DNA of 64,000 bases from the NCBI GenBank assembly GCA_964460115.1, contig CAYWPR010000026.1, positions 1 to 64,000 of the forward strand. Reading direction: 5' to 3'. The DNA comes from JAEUJZ01 sp964460115. Its GTDB lineage: Bacteria; Myxococcota_A; Polyangia; Palsa-1104; JAEUJZ01. Below are positions 6,820 to 15,653 of the stretch, piece by piece (the stretch's first letter is position 1; every line of letters begins with the position of its first letter). Below the pieces are notes generated by a model. That model was given only the letters and a program-made list of their open reading frames with translations, was not told where the DNA came from and made no database searches. The position numbers and the translations under genes are program-made.

Positions 6820-8226
6820 CTATTCCGAAATGCCGTACTTTTCCAACTTGTAATAAAGAGCGCTGGCTTTGATGCCAAGCAGGCGCGCGGTTTCGGTCTT
6901 GACGCCGTTCGCTTGACGATAGGCTTTCAGAATAAGCTGCTTTTCAAGATCGTCGAGAATCTCGGGCAAAGAGATGGCCCCAGTCAAGCCGCCAGGCACA
7001 GTCAGATGGTTGCTGCTTTGCGCCGGACTTGGACCGCGCAGATGCGCCGGCAAATTCGTCGCGCCAATGATCGGTCCATCGCAAAAAACCATTGCCTGCT
7101 CGATCACATTTAAGAGCTCGCGCACATTGCCGGGAAACGGATAGGCCAAAAGCAAGGCCAATGCATCCTCGCTGATGCCAGTCACCGCAGGATTGGTACG
7201 CGCCGCCAGTTTGGCGATGAAGTGCTGGCATAGCTCTAGGATGTCGGCACGGCGTTCACGCAGCGGCGGTACGGTAATGGGCACTACTTGTAAGCGATAA
7301 AATAGATCTTCGCGAAACTTGGAGGCTTCCGGCCCCAAGGCAATCATTTTTTGCAGATCGCGATGGGTGGCCGAGATCACGCGCAAATCGACCTTAATGG
7401 TCTCCTCGCCACCGACTCGCTCGAAGGTGCCTTCTTGCAGAACGCGCAAAAGTTTTACCTGCATGGCCGGCGAGATTTCGCCGATTTCATCCAGAAATAG
7501 CGTTCCGCCGTCGGCGAGCTCGATGCGCCCAAGGCGGCGCTTGATGGCCCCGGTAAAGGCGCCGCGTTCGTGACCAAAAAGCTCCGATTCAAGCAGGGTA
7601 TCGACAAGCGCGCCGCAGTTTACTTTGATAAACGGACCATTTTTGCGCCGGCTGAGGTTATGAATGGCCCGCGCCACCAGTTCCTTGCCGGTGCCCGATT
7701 CGCCGTAAATCGCAACTGCCGCGTCGGTTTTGGCGACGCGCGCAATGGCTTCTTCGACTTTGCGTATGGCCTCGGTGCTGCCGACCATTTCGCGATAAGG
7801 CTGCTCGCCGTCGCTGCGCAACTGGTTGTTTTCAGCGCTAAGTCGTTCATTTAGGCGACGGGCGGCGCAGAGCTCCAGCCCGCGCTCCACCTTCAGCCGA
7901 ACAACTTCGGGGGAAAATGGCTTGGTCAAAAAATCCATCGCGCCAAGCTTCATCGCTTCGACGGCTGCTTCAACGGAGCCGTAGGCCGTCATCAGCACAA
8001 AAGGGCAATCGGGATCGAGCTCGTGGATGCGGCGCAGGACTTGCAGTCCGTCCATGCCGGACATTTTGAGGTCGCACATGACAAAATCGGCGGGATGGCG
8101 CTTAAACGCGCCAAGCGCTTCGCTGCCGCTTGAGACGGCGCAGACCTTGTGTCCCATTTTGCGCACCACCACCGAGATTCCTTCACGCATGGTGTCGTTG
8201 TCGTCGATAACTAGGACATGAGCCAT
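6820..8226 (-). CDS. NtrC-type sigma54-dependent response regulator
   Basis: 468 residues in three domains. The receiver (1-115) has the acidic pair at 8-9, phosphoacceptor Asp52 (VMCDLKMSG), Thr80 and Lys102. The AAA+ domain (about 147-380) has Walker A GESGTGKE (175-182), the sigma54-contact GAFTGA (222-227) and Walker B GTLFLDEIGE (241-250). A Fis-type HTH (about 428-466) ends the protein. On phosphorylation by a cognate histidine kinase it should oligomerise and drive open-complex formation at sigma54 promoters. No kinase gene is adjacent, so it is an orphan here. It is transcribed divergently from the OmpA/TSP3 gene 145 bases away, a possible target, although I found no convincing -24/-12 sequence there. 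Confidence 0.95.
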   Translation of the reverse strand: MAHVLVIDDNDTMREGISVVVRKMGHKVCAVSSGSEALGAFKRHPADFVMCDLKMSGMDGLQVLRRIHELDPDCPFVLMTAYGSVEAAVEAMKLGAMDFLTKPFSPEVVRLKVERGLELCAARRLNERLSAENNQLRSDGEQPYREMVGSTEAIRKVEEAIARVAKTDAAVAIYGESGTGKELVARAIHNLSRRKNGPFIKVNCGALVDTLLESELFGHERGAFTGAIKRRLGRIELADGGTLFLDEIGEISPAMQVKLLRVLQEGTFERVGGEETIKVDLRVISATHRDLQKMIALGPEASKFREDLFYRLQVVPITVPPLRERRADILELCQHFIAKLAARTNPAVTGISEDALALLLAYPFPGNVRELLNVIEQAMVFCDGPIIGATNLPAHLRGPSPAQSSNHLTVPGGLTGAISLPEILDDLEKQLILKAYRQANGVKTETARLLGIKASALYYKLEKYGISE

Positions 8227-8371
8227 GGCGGCACCTTAGCATGGCCTGAGGCCGGTTCTGAATGAATGGCACCGGCGCATTTCTGTAGGTGATTGCGCAA
8301 GCGCTGCGGAATCTGCTTGCATCTACCCGCCAGGATGCGTGATAGGATGCGCGCACATTTGGAGGACACGA

Positions 8372-10231
8372 ATGGGACGGTTTGGATGTACAGCCTTCGT
8401 GGGACTGGCATTTTTCCTGGGTACTCAGGGCGGATCCGTGGTGTACGCGGATACCGCTGCCCCCCAGAAGACTGAGACAGCTGCTGAGGATAGGCCGCTG
8501 GAAGTTTCGGTCATTCTCGGCGGTCACTTTTTCGCAGATACAAATGCGCTCGGCCGCAGCCAGTATGCAGCCCCAGGCAGCAGTATTGCCCACTCGGTGG
8601 CGGTGGGAGCGCGATTTGGATATGCGCTCAGCCAGTACTTCCTGCTGGAAGGTGAATTTCTGGCCATGCCGACGCATCTGGCATCCGGTGTCAACGGTCA
8701 AGTGCTGGCCTATACCGGACGTGGACACCTGATGTTTCGCTGGCCATTTGGCCCGTCCAAGCGAATTCAGCCCTTTGTCCTTTTAGGCGGCGGCGCCCTT
8801 GCGGTGCGTCCCGATCCCGGCCTGCCCTTGTCCACCGAAACGCTGGGCACTTTTCACGCCGGCGTCGGATTGCGCGTCAATGTACACAAATATGTGGGCG
8901 TGCGGCTAGACGGTCGTATGGTCGTAGTTCCGGAAGCGCAAAGCCCGACGTTCACGCAAGACTATGAAGTGCTGGCCAGCGTCTATGCTCGCTTTGGCTT
9001 CAGTTCGACCAAGAGCGCCGATCAGCAGCATCCGGCAGATGTAGACAACGACGGCGTGTCCGACACCGAGGACAAATGTCCTGCCGAGGCCGGCATCAAA
9101 GACAACATGGGCTGTCCGGATAAGGATACCGATGGCGACACGGTTGTCGATCGCCTAGATAAGTGTGCAGACAAAGCCGGACCGATTGAAAACGGCGGCT
9201 GCCCAGACGTGGATACCGATGGTGACGGAGTTGTCGATCGCCTGGATCGCTGCCCGAACGAAATCGGTCCTCGCGGCAACAAAGGCTGCCCCGACAAAGA
9301 CAGCGATGGCGACGGAGTTGTCGATCGTCTGGACAAATGCCCAGGCGAGCTGGAGACCAAAAACGGTTATAAAGACAACGATGGCTGCCCCGACGAGCTG
9401 CCACCCAACTTGGCCAAGATTGTCGGCGTTTTGCAGGGCCTGAAGTTCTTGCCGAACAAGGCGGTTTTGGCCAAAGAATCGCTGCCGATCCTGGATGAGG
9501 CGTCGCAGACGCTGCAAGAGTATCCGACCATCCGCGTAGAAATCTCCGGTCATACCGACAATGTGGGTGTGCCCGCGGACAATCTGCTGCTTTCGCAGCA
9601 ACGCGCGGATGCCGTCAAAGCGCATTTGGTCGGCAAAGGAGTGGATCCGAATCGTTTGGTCGCACTGGGCTTTGGTTCCACCAAACCGATCGGAGACAAC
9701 AAGACGCCGGCTGGGCGCGCGCAGAATCGCCGCGTCGAGTTCAAATTGTTGCCGCCGCTGCCGCGCACCCGTCCGCCTGCGGTGCCCACGCCGCCGGGGG
9801 CAGTCCCTGGGGCGCCGGCTGGATCTTTGCCCGCGCCAGCGCCGGTAGCCCCTGTCTCGCCGACGCTACCCTCGGCAGTGCCGCAGGTTCCGCAGATGCC
9901 GGTTGCGCCTTCGGCGCTTCCTGTGCCGCCGCCCCCGGTGGTTCCCGTGCCGCCGGCCTTGCCAGTGGCTCCTATGCCAACTCCGCCGCCGGCGCCGGTA
10001 GTTCCGGCCGCTCCGGCTGTTCCAGTCCCGCCGCCAGCCGCTGTCGTGCCGCCGCCGGAATGGGCGCCCCCGCCACCGGCTGCTTCGGCCCCGCCGCCGC
10101 CGCCGGAATGGGCCCCGCCGCCACCGGCTCCCACTCCACCCGAGTGGGCCCCGCCGGCCCCGCCCGCGCCGCCAGCATCGGAACAGGCGCCGGTATACCC
10201 ACCTCCCGCTCCGCCTGCGAACTCGCCATAA
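8372..10231 (+). CDS. OmpA-family outer-membrane protein with TSP3 repeats
   Basis: About 619 residues. The start at 8372 has GGAGGA 8 bases upstream and gives a signal peptide (GCTAFVGLAFFLGTQGGSVVYA). A beta-barrel of about 180 residues follows. Next are four thrombospondin type-3 calcium repeats (DNDGVSDTEDKCP, DTDGDTVVDRLDKC and similar), then an OmpA-like peptidoglycan-binding domain (ISGHTDNVG ... LSQQRADAVKAHL ... RRVEFKL). The last 150 residues are almost all Pro, Ala and Val, with a recurring PPPEWAPP motif. The barrel anchors the outer membrane, TSP3 forms a rigid Ca2+ spacer and OmpA-C binds peptidoglycan. The Pro-rich tail after OmpA-C is unusual. Confidence 0.9.
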   Translation: MGRFGCTAFVGLAFFLGTQGGSVVYADTAAPQKTETAAEDRPLEVSVILGGHFFADTNALGRSQYAAPGSSIAHSVAVGARFGYALSQYFLLEGEFLAMPTHLASGVNGQVLAYTGRGHLMFRWPFGPSKRIQPFVLLGGGALAVRPDPGLPLSTETLGTFHAGVGLRVNVHKYVGVRLDGRMVVVPEAQSPTFTQDYEVLASVYARFGFSSTKSADQQHPADVDNDGVSDTEDKCPAEAGIKDNMGCPDKDTDGDTVVDRLDKCADKAGPIENGGCPDVDTDGDGVVDRLDRCPNEIGPRGNKGCPDKDSDGDGVVDRLDKCPGELETKNGYKDNDGCPDELPPNLAKIVGVLQGLKFLPNKAVLAKESLPILDEASQTLQEYPTIRVEISGHTDNVGVPADNLLLSQQRADAVKAHLVGKGVDPNRLVALGFGSTKPIGDNKTPAGRAQNRRVEFKLLPPLPRTRPPAVPTPPGAVPGAPAGSLPAPAPVAPVSPTLPSAVPQVPQMPVAPSALPVPPPPVVPVPPALPVAPMPTPPPAPVVPAAPAVPVPPPAAVVPPPEWAPPPPAASAPPPPPEWAPPPPAPTPPEWAPPAPPAPPASEQAPVYPPPAPPANSP

Positions 10232-10238
10232 TGGAAGT

Positions 10239-10643
10239 ATGGCGCTCTTCCTAAAGCATTCCCTGCGCGTTACTTTTTGGCTGGGGGCCACAACGGCCCT
10301 CGGCTGCCTGGTTCATATTCATCCCGATGCCAACCCGGGCAAGCTTTCTGCAGAAGAAGAAGCCGTACAAATCTTCTTCAAAGAACAGAAGCTGCCTTGC
10401 GATAGCTGGATCGATATGGGCCACATTCAGGCCACAGCGGGAGAAGAACTAGAGCCAGGCGAAGAGTTGACGGAGTACGCGACCTTCGAAAAGGCGCTTG
10501 GTTGGCTGAAGAAAGAGGCCGTCAAGCGCGGTGCCAGCGGCGTCATTATCTACGACCGCAAACAGTCTCAAGATCAGGCGACCTATTTTATTACCGGCGT
10601 CGCCATTCGCTGCGCCGTCGGCAACCCGGCCGCCAAGCTATAG
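10239..10643 (+). CDS. Small envelope lipoprotein
   Basis: 134 residues. A basic and hydrophobic N-terminus (LKHSLRVTFWLGATTALGC) ends in an ALGC lipobox. The mature part has two further Cys (LPCDSW and AIRC) that could form a disulphide, and a pattern (KKEAVKRGASGVIIYDRK ... ITGVAIRC) like small lipoproteins that carry a DUF4156/RcsF-like alpha-beta fold. It begins 7 bases after the OmpA gene and is probably co-transcribed with it. A role at the outer membrane beside the OmpA protein is inferred. Confidence 0.6.
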   Translation: MALFLKHSLRVTFWLGATTALGCLVHIHPDANPGKLSAEEEAVQIFFKEQKLPCDSWIDMGHIQATAGEELEPGEELTEYATFEKALGWLKKEAVKRGASGVIIYDRKQSQDQATYFITGVAIRCAVGNPAAKL

Positions 10644-10700
10644 CGCGAAGTGCGCCGGGCATTTCCGCGTGGCGCAGCGTTTTAGCTGTGCCTCGGCCGG

Positions 10701-12338
10701 CTATGGGCTGCGAGTTTGGGCGTAGGCCAGCGCTGCGGCGATAAACTGGCGAAACAGCGGATGCGGCTCCATGGGCCGGCTTTTGAATTCGGGATGAAAC
10801 TGGCAGCCGATAAAATGCGGGTGCGTCGAGATTTCCAGCATTTCGACCAAAGTGCCGTCCGGAGACAATCCCGAAAGAACCAGACCGTGCTCTGCCAGCG
10901 TCTGATGAAAGGCTGTGTTGACTTCCCAGCGGTGACGATGGCGCTCGCTAATTTCCGTGCAGCCATAAGCGGCATGGGCGCGAGTTCCTTCCTTGAGCAC
11001 ACAACCATAGGCACCAAGTCGCATGGTGCCGCCTTTGCTTGAGGCCAGCTCTTTTTGCTCCGCCATAAGAGCAATGACCGGGTAGGGCGTATCGGCCGTG
11101 ATTTCCGTGGAGTTGGCGCCTTGCAGACCGCAAACATGGCGCGCAAATTCTACGACGGCAAGCTGCATCCCAAAGCAGATGCCGAAAAACGGCACTTGGC
11201 GCTCCCGCGCGTAGCGAATGGCGGCAATTTTGCCCTCGGCACCGCGCGCGCCAAAACCCGGCGCGACCAGAATGGCATCGACTTCGGCACAGGGGCCTTC
11301 GGCGCCCGTGCGTTCGATCTCTTCCGAATCGATGTAGCGAATTTGCACCCGGCAATCATTGGCGATGCCGGCGTGTATCAGCGCCTCGTTAAGGCTTTTG
11401 TACGATTCGGCCAGATCAACATACTTGCCGACGAATCCGACGGTTACGGTATGGCTGGGCCTAGTCACCCGATTGACGATCTTTTGCCAATCGTCCAGCG
11501 ACGGTGCCCGCGACCAAATATTCAAAAGCTCGCACAGCTTGTCGTCGAGGCCTTGCTGATGCAGATGCAGCGGCAGCGCATAGATGGTGTTTACGTCCTG
11601 CGAAGTAAACACTGCGTCCACCGGCACATTGGAAAAAAGGCCGATTTTTTCGCGATGCCCAGCCGGAATCGGCCGATCGCAGCGGCATAGCAGCATATCC
11701 GGCGCGATGCCGATTTCGCGCAGCTTCTGTACCGAGTGCTGCGTCGGTTTGGTCTTCAGCTCGCCAGCGGCCGCGATGTAGGGCACGAGCGTCAGATGCA
11801 GCGCCACCGAATTTTGCGGACCGACTTCATGCCGCAACTGACGGATGGCTTCCAAAAAAGGCAGGGATTCGATGTCACCGACGGTTCCGCCGACTTCGAC
11901 GATGGCCACTTCATGGCCCTGCGTGCATTCGCGAATGTTGGCTTTGATCTCGTCGGTGATATGCGGAATAACCTGCACAGTGGCGCCCAGATAGTCGCCG
12001 CGCCGCTCTTTTTTGATCACCGATTCGTAGATTTGCCCGGTGGTGAAATTGTTGCCGCGGGTCATGCGAACGTTGATAAAACGCTCGTAGTGGCCAAGAT
12101 CCAGGTCGGTCTCGGCGCCGTCCTCGGTGACAAAGACTTCGCCGTGCTGCAGCGGATTCATAGTGCCGGGATCGACGTTGATGTACGGGTCGAGCTTTTG
12201 AATGGTCACCTTCAGTCCGCGGTTTTCCAAAAGCGTGCCGATAGAAGCCGAGGCCAGTCCTTTGCCCAGCGATGAGACGACACCGCCGGTTACGAAAACG
12301 AACTTGGTTTGCTTAGAGGTCGGTCGTCGAGTAATCAT
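10701..12338 (-). CDS. pyrG: CTP synthase
   Basis: 545 residues, the usual length. It aminates UTP to CTP with ATP and glutamine-derived ammonia. The N-terminal synthetase domain has TGGVVSSLGKGLASASIG (17-34) and the Mg/ATP site LDPYINVDPGTMNP. The C-terminal class I glutaminase has the oxyanion loop and nucleophile (GICFGMQ, Cys388) and the HPEF motif near the end. The frame is open upstream, but ATG 12338 starts the conserved region with normal family length. It stands apart from its neighbours; no kdsA or eno follows as in some genomes. Confidence 0.97.
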   Translation of the reverse strand: MITRRPTSKQTKFVFVTGGVVSSLGKGLASASIGTLLENRGLKVTIQKLDPYINVDPGTMNPLQHGEVFVTEDGAETDLDLGHYERFINVRMTRGNNFTTGQIYESVIKKERRGDYLGATVQVIPHITDEIKANIRECTQGHEVAIVEVGGTVGDIESLPFLEAIRQLRHEVGPQNSVALHLTLVPYIAAAGELKTKPTQHSVQKLREIGIAPDMLLCRCDRPIPAGHREKIGLFSNVPVDAVFTSQDVNTIYALPLHLHQQGLDDKLCELLNIWSRAPSLDDWQKIVNRVTRPSHTVTVGFVGKYVDLAESYKSLNEALIHAGIANDCRVQIRYIDSEEIERTGAEGPCAEVDAILVAPGFGARGAEGKIAAIRYARERQVPFFGICFGMQLAVVEFARHVCGLQGANSTEITADTPYPVIALMAEQKELASSKGGTMRLGAYGCVLKEGTRAHAAYGCTEISERHRHRWEVNTAFHQTLAEHGLVLSGLSPDGTLVEMLEISTHPHFIGCQFHPEFKSRPMEPHPLFRQFIAAALAYAQTRSP

Positions 12339-12491
12339 CGCGCGGGTTAATTGCCATAGCCAGCGGGCGGAGTCAACCTCAGACGGCGCTAAGAATTTTG
12401 GCAATCGGTGCTTGGTCTTGGCCGTCGCGAAAATTATCGCTTTGCCGCCGAGCACTTATGATAAAAAGAGGTCAAGGAAGGAGACAGGGAG

Positions 12492-12689
12492 ATGGCGTTC
12501 AACGGCGTGAAGGTCTTTTCGGCCACCAAGGCTCGCGAGCGAGAGGACCTAGGCGAGGTCATCACACGTTGGCTGCGCGCAAATCCGGCGGTTCACATCG
12601 TGGACAAGGTAGTGACGCAAAGTTCCGACCGCGAATTTCACTGCCTGACCATCACGCTTTTTTATCAGAAAGACCCGTCTGCGGCGTAG
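12492..12689 (+). CDS. Small conserved-looking protein of unknown function
   Basis: 65 residues (MAFNGVKVFSATKAREREDLGE...). A strong purine-rich ribosome-binding site (GGAAGGAGACAGGGAG) lies directly upstream, and a TATGAT hexamer about 35 bases before the start may be its -10. Alternating hydrophobic strands (AVHIVDKVVTQSS, FHCLTITLFYQ) and a basic helix suggest a small alpha-beta fold. Its last 38 bases overlap the convergent isomerase-like gene. No family recognised. Confidence 0.6.
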   Translation: MAFNGVKVFSATKAREREDLGEVITRWLRANPAVHIVDKVVTQSSDREFHCLTITLFYQKDPSAA

Positions 12690-14079
12690 CCATCGCCAGC
12701 GCCGTGCCATCGCGCAGCGCTTTTTCGACAAACAGCAGACGATCCTGACCAAAAAAGAGCAGCGGTGGTCCATGATGTTGCGCCACGCGAAAGCTGGGGA
12801 CGCCAAAGATGCCGAGCCGCTCAGCCTCTTCGGTGTTGCGGCGCAGCCGGTCTTTGATGCTTGGTTCGGCGACGCGTTCCAAAAGCGACTTGGGCAATCC
12901 GACGCTGCCTAAAGCGCGTTCCAGCACCGCCAGATCTTCAAGGTCCTCGTTGGCGATAAAGTAGGCGCTAAACAGGGCATGCGAGAGCGGAGCGATTTGC
13001 TCCTCGGCCAGAAGCGCCAAGCGCAGCGCCGTCACCGTGGTCATCGGAAAGCGCGACGGAAAATGAAAGGGCTCGTCGTAATGGCGGGCCCAGCGGGCCA
13101 TATCCTCCAAGGTGTGGCGGCGTTTTGCATCGGAATAGCCGTTGATGGGCACCATCGGGGTACCGATGGACCGAAACAGGCCTCCAAGAAAGATCGGACA
13201 CCAATCCACGATGGCTCCGCAGCGGCTGGCCACATCTTCGATTTGCGTCGATGCCAGGTAGGCATAGGGACTGGCGAAATCGTAAAAGAAAGTGACGCGC
13301 CGCGCTTCGTTGGCAATGGCTGACAGCGCCGGCGAATCCAGCGCATCGACCGTCGGGACGTGCGAAGCGGGCGTCGCGGCATCCTGAACCGAAACAGGAG
13401 CAGCGGCCAGCGCGTCAAAAAGCGGATGGTGGCGTATCGCTTCTTCGACAAAATGCAGCCGATCTTGACCAAAAAACAGCCGCGGGCCAGTGCTGCTGTC
13501 CACGATGAAGGTTGGAACTCCGAAAACCCCGGCCGCAATCGCTTCGCTTGTGCGTCGTCGCAGTTCGCTGGCGGTTTCGGCGCTGCGCACGCCGCGGGCC
13601 ACAGCTTCGCCGTCCAGGCCCACCTGGCGCGCCAAATCGACGAGCACGTCGACATTGGTGATGTCCAGGCCAAGTTCCCAATAGGCGCGAAATAGCGCTG
13701 CGACCAAAGCCGGGCGACTGATTCGCGGCGCAAAGCACAATAGACGCATGGCTTCGACCGTGCGCCGCGGATGCTCGGCAGGAAAGTGCAGCGGAACTCC
13801 CAAATGGGCGGCAAAGCGCTGTACATCGATACGCGTCATTGCCTGCTTGGCCGGAGGACCTGCGGCAGGCTCTGATTTTAGGGCATTTAGCACGCCGCCA
13901 AGCAAGATCGGCCGATAGTCGATAAGGGCCTGTAACCGCGAGCACAGCGCCGGCAATTGCTGCGACGCCAGATAGGCGTACGGACAAACGATGTCAAAGT
14001 AGAACTGCACTTCGGGCTGCGCCCGATCGTGATGGCCGTGGCCAAAGCCGGTATTTAAGGCAGGCTGAGGAATTTTCAT
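12652..14079 (-). CDS. Tandem HCCA-isomerase/DsbA-fold protein
   Basis: 475 residues made of two homologous halves of about 200. Each has the thioredoxin-fold, GST-kappa-like signature of 2-hydroxychromene-2-carboxylate isomerases: an N-terminal YFDIVCPYAYLAS / FYDFASPYAYLAS strand and turn, a central helical insert, and a C-terminal GVFGVPTF...FFGQDRL / GIFGVPSF...FFGQDRL motif. The family usually has one domain and uses glutathione with a Ser in the S-P-Y position. Here that residue is Cys in the first half and Ser in the second. This suggests divergence of function, or an intramolecular pseudo-dimer since relatives are homodimers. The true substrate is unknown. Confidence 0.85.
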   Translation of the reverse strand: MKIPQPALNTGFGHGHHDRAQPEVQFYFDIVCPYAYLASQQLPALCSRLQALIDYRPILLGGVLNALKSEPAAGPPAKQAMTRIDVQRFAAHLGVPLHFPAEHPRRTVEAMRLLCFAPRISRPALVAALFRAYWELGLDITNVDVLVDLARQVGLDGEAVARGVRSAETASELRRRTSEAIAAGVFGVPTFIVDSSTGPRLFFGQDRLHFVEEAIRHHPLFDALAAAPVSVQDAATPASHVPTVDALDSPALSAIANEARRVTFFYDFASPYAYLASTQIEDVASRCGAIVDWCPIFLGGLFRSIGTPMVPINGYSDAKRRHTLEDMARWARHYDEPFHFPSRFPMTTVTALRLALLAEEQIAPLSHALFSAYFIANEDLEDLAVLERALGSVGLPKSLLERVAEPSIKDRLRRNTEEAERLGIFGVPSFRVAQHHGPPLLFFGQDRLLFVEKALRDGTALAMATPQTGLSDKKA

Positions 14080-14096
14080 CGTGAACTCGCGGACCG

Positions 14097-14546
14097 CTAC
14101 TCTACCTTCATCTCGATGGCGATGTGTGCGCGCTGCGGATCGCAGCTTGTCGCCGTGCAGACCGCGAACTGCAAATCTCCGGAAACCGTTTGCGGGCCCA
14201 AGGCATTGGCGGTCAGAACCACATCAAAGCGGCCTTCCTGCTCGGTGATATGCGCATCTTGCAGACCGAGTTCGGGACGGGGAACGCTGACGTCTTTAGA
14301 GGGCTTGAGCTTGAGCTTGGTCGGATATTTGTCGTTGACGTGGTAGCCCTTGGTCGGCCGAAAAATGACCTGCGCGGTGACCGGCTGGCCGCGCTTTGCC
14401 GCAAGCTTGGCGACGGTAATTGTAAAGGGTTTGTCGGCGGGGACGGCGGCTTCCTCGGCCCGCGCCACGCTTACAGCGATGCCGTTCCAGCTAGCGGTGT
14501 AGAGGCTGCCGATAAGCAATGTCGATGCCAGGGTCCAGCGAAACAT
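14097..14546 (-). CDS. Periplasmic DsbD-N-like protein
   Basis: 149 residues with a signal peptide ending SVARA-EE. The mature domain is an all-beta, immunoglobulin-like sequence ending FAVCTATSCDPQ, the Cys pair seen in the N-terminal domain of DsbD, and carries a KGYHVNDKYPTKLKL strand pair. In DsbD this domain passes electrons to periplasmic partners. Here it is free-standing, with no membrane or thioredoxin domain. It lies 17 bases downstream of the thioredoxin-fold tandem gene on the same strand, so a shared redox role is possible. Confidence 0.65.
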   Translation of the reverse strand: MFRWTLASTLLIGSLYTASWNGIAVSVARAEEAAVPADKPFTITVAKLAAKRGQPVTAQVIFRPTKGYHVNDKYPTKLKLKPSKDVSVPRPELGLQDAHITEQEGRFDVVLTANALGPQTVSGDLQFAVCTATSCDPQRAHIAIEMKVE

Positions 14547-14616
14547 GTGTTTCCTCCAGTTTCAGGTCCTCAAATATAAGCGACGAACGCCGATAAGATT
14601 CCCTTCAGGGCCATTC

Positions 14617-14645
14617 TTGACATGAAACAGTTTTGTTTGTCTGCT
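14617..14645 (+). promoter_or_regulatory. Candidate promoter of the pseudokinase operon
   Basis: A consensus -35 TTGACA (14617-14622), a 17-base spacer and a weak -10 TCTGCT (14640-14645) end 8 bases before ATG 14654, which has no Shine-Dalgarno sequence. The layout resembles the two leaderless-type promoters at 3309 and 4199. Confidence 0.4.
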
Positions 14646-14653
14646 GCCAAATC

Positions 14654-15637
14654 ATGGCGCGCCGCTATCCTGCAACGCTTTTGGTTCTGGGACTTTTGCT
14701 GACGGTTTCGGCGCCGGCCTCGGCCAGTACGGTGCTTGTGCTGGGCTTTCGAGAAGGCGGCAAGCTAAATGCACGGGTGCGGCAAAGCGTCATTTCGTTT
14801 CTGGCCCGCATGGGCGAAGAAGTGGTCGAACCGGCACTGCCCGTGGCCGAGCAGCATTGTACGCAGACCGAATGTTTGGTCCGGCTCGGCGAGCGCTATC
14901 AAGCGCGGCGCCTAGTGGGCGGCGAGCTCATTGCCAATGACGCGAGCTATCGCATCAATGTTTGGCTTTTCGATCGAGTCAGCGAACTGCCAAACAGCGC
15001 TGAGGCGGTATGCACAGACTGTAGCGCCCAGATGCTGGCCGATACTGTGGCTCGTACAGTCGGACGGGCTTTGGAGCTTGAACCTGACGGACGCGGCAAT
15101 ATCGTGCCGCCGCCGCAACTGCCAGGGACGGGCGCAGCGGCGCAGTTTTCGACGGGCTGCGCGGCTCCCTACCGCAGCTTTGGGCGCGGCGTGGCTTTGG
15201 GCAGCTTAACGGCGCTGACCGCCGCCGGCCTTATCACCGGCCTGACGCTTTATGCGCACAACCGCTCGGAATTGCCGCTGACCTCGGCATACCAGTTGAC
15301 CTTCAGTTTGACCGCCGTGGCGGCGGCTGGAATCGGCGCGGCGGCAGTTCCATGGCAGCAAATCTACGGCCGGCAAGGCTCTGATAGTTGCGCCACGACG
15401 GCACTGCCGGGGCGCCGCCGCAGTTTTGAACGGGGTCTCGCCGCCGGGGCGCTTGGCACGTTCGCAGTGCTCGGGCTTGTGAGCGCGTTTACTCTCGTGG
15501 GCCTAAACGGCCATGTCTATGCCACCGCTGCCGATGGCACTCCGCAAATTTATGCGCTAAAGCCGCATTACACGGCTGCCTTCACGATTTCGACGGCAAT
15601 GATCGCCGGATTGGGACTGACCCTTTTTCTGCCCTGA
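14654..15637 (+). CDS. Exported membrane protein, first gene of the pseudokinase operon
   Basis: About 327 residues. A signal peptide (TLLVLGLLLTVSAPASA) is followed by a soluble domain with a QHCTQTECLVRLGERYQARRLVGGEL motif. This resembles the alpha-beta domain of myxobacterial exported proteins that sense or bind small effectors. About four hydrophobic segments follow (GSLTALTAAGLITGLTLYA, LTFSLTAVAAAGIGAAAVPW, AAGALGTFAVLGLVSAFTL, ISTAMIAGLGLTLFLP). It is first in a tight run of four genes. Family not recognised; an envelope location is clear. Confidence 0.65.
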   Translation: MARRYPATLLVLGLLLTVSAPASASTVLVLGFREGGKLNARVRQSVISFLARMGEEVVEPALPVAEQHCTQTECLVRLGERYQARRLVGGELIANDASYRINVWLFDRVSELPNSAEAVCTDCSAQMLADTVARTVGRALELEPDGRGNIVPPPQLPGTGAAAQFSTGCAAPYRSFGRGVALGSLTALTAAGLITGLTLYAHNRSELPLTSAYQLTFSLTAVAAAGIGAAAVPWQQIYGRQGSDSCATTALPGRRRSFERGLAAGALGTFAVLGLVSAFTLVGLNGHVYATAADGTPQIYALKPHYTAAFTISTAMIAGLGLTLFLP

Positions 15638-15653
15638 CTTTTTTGCAAAGCCG

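Noticed and set aside
8270..8300. TGGCAC as a sigma54 -24 element ahead of the OmpA gene
   Set aside because: No GC or TTGC at the -12 spacing.
9550..10134. Gly/Thr-rich reading frame opposite the Pro-rich tail
   Set aside because: It is the complement of Pro codons, with no start signal and no non-repetitive part.
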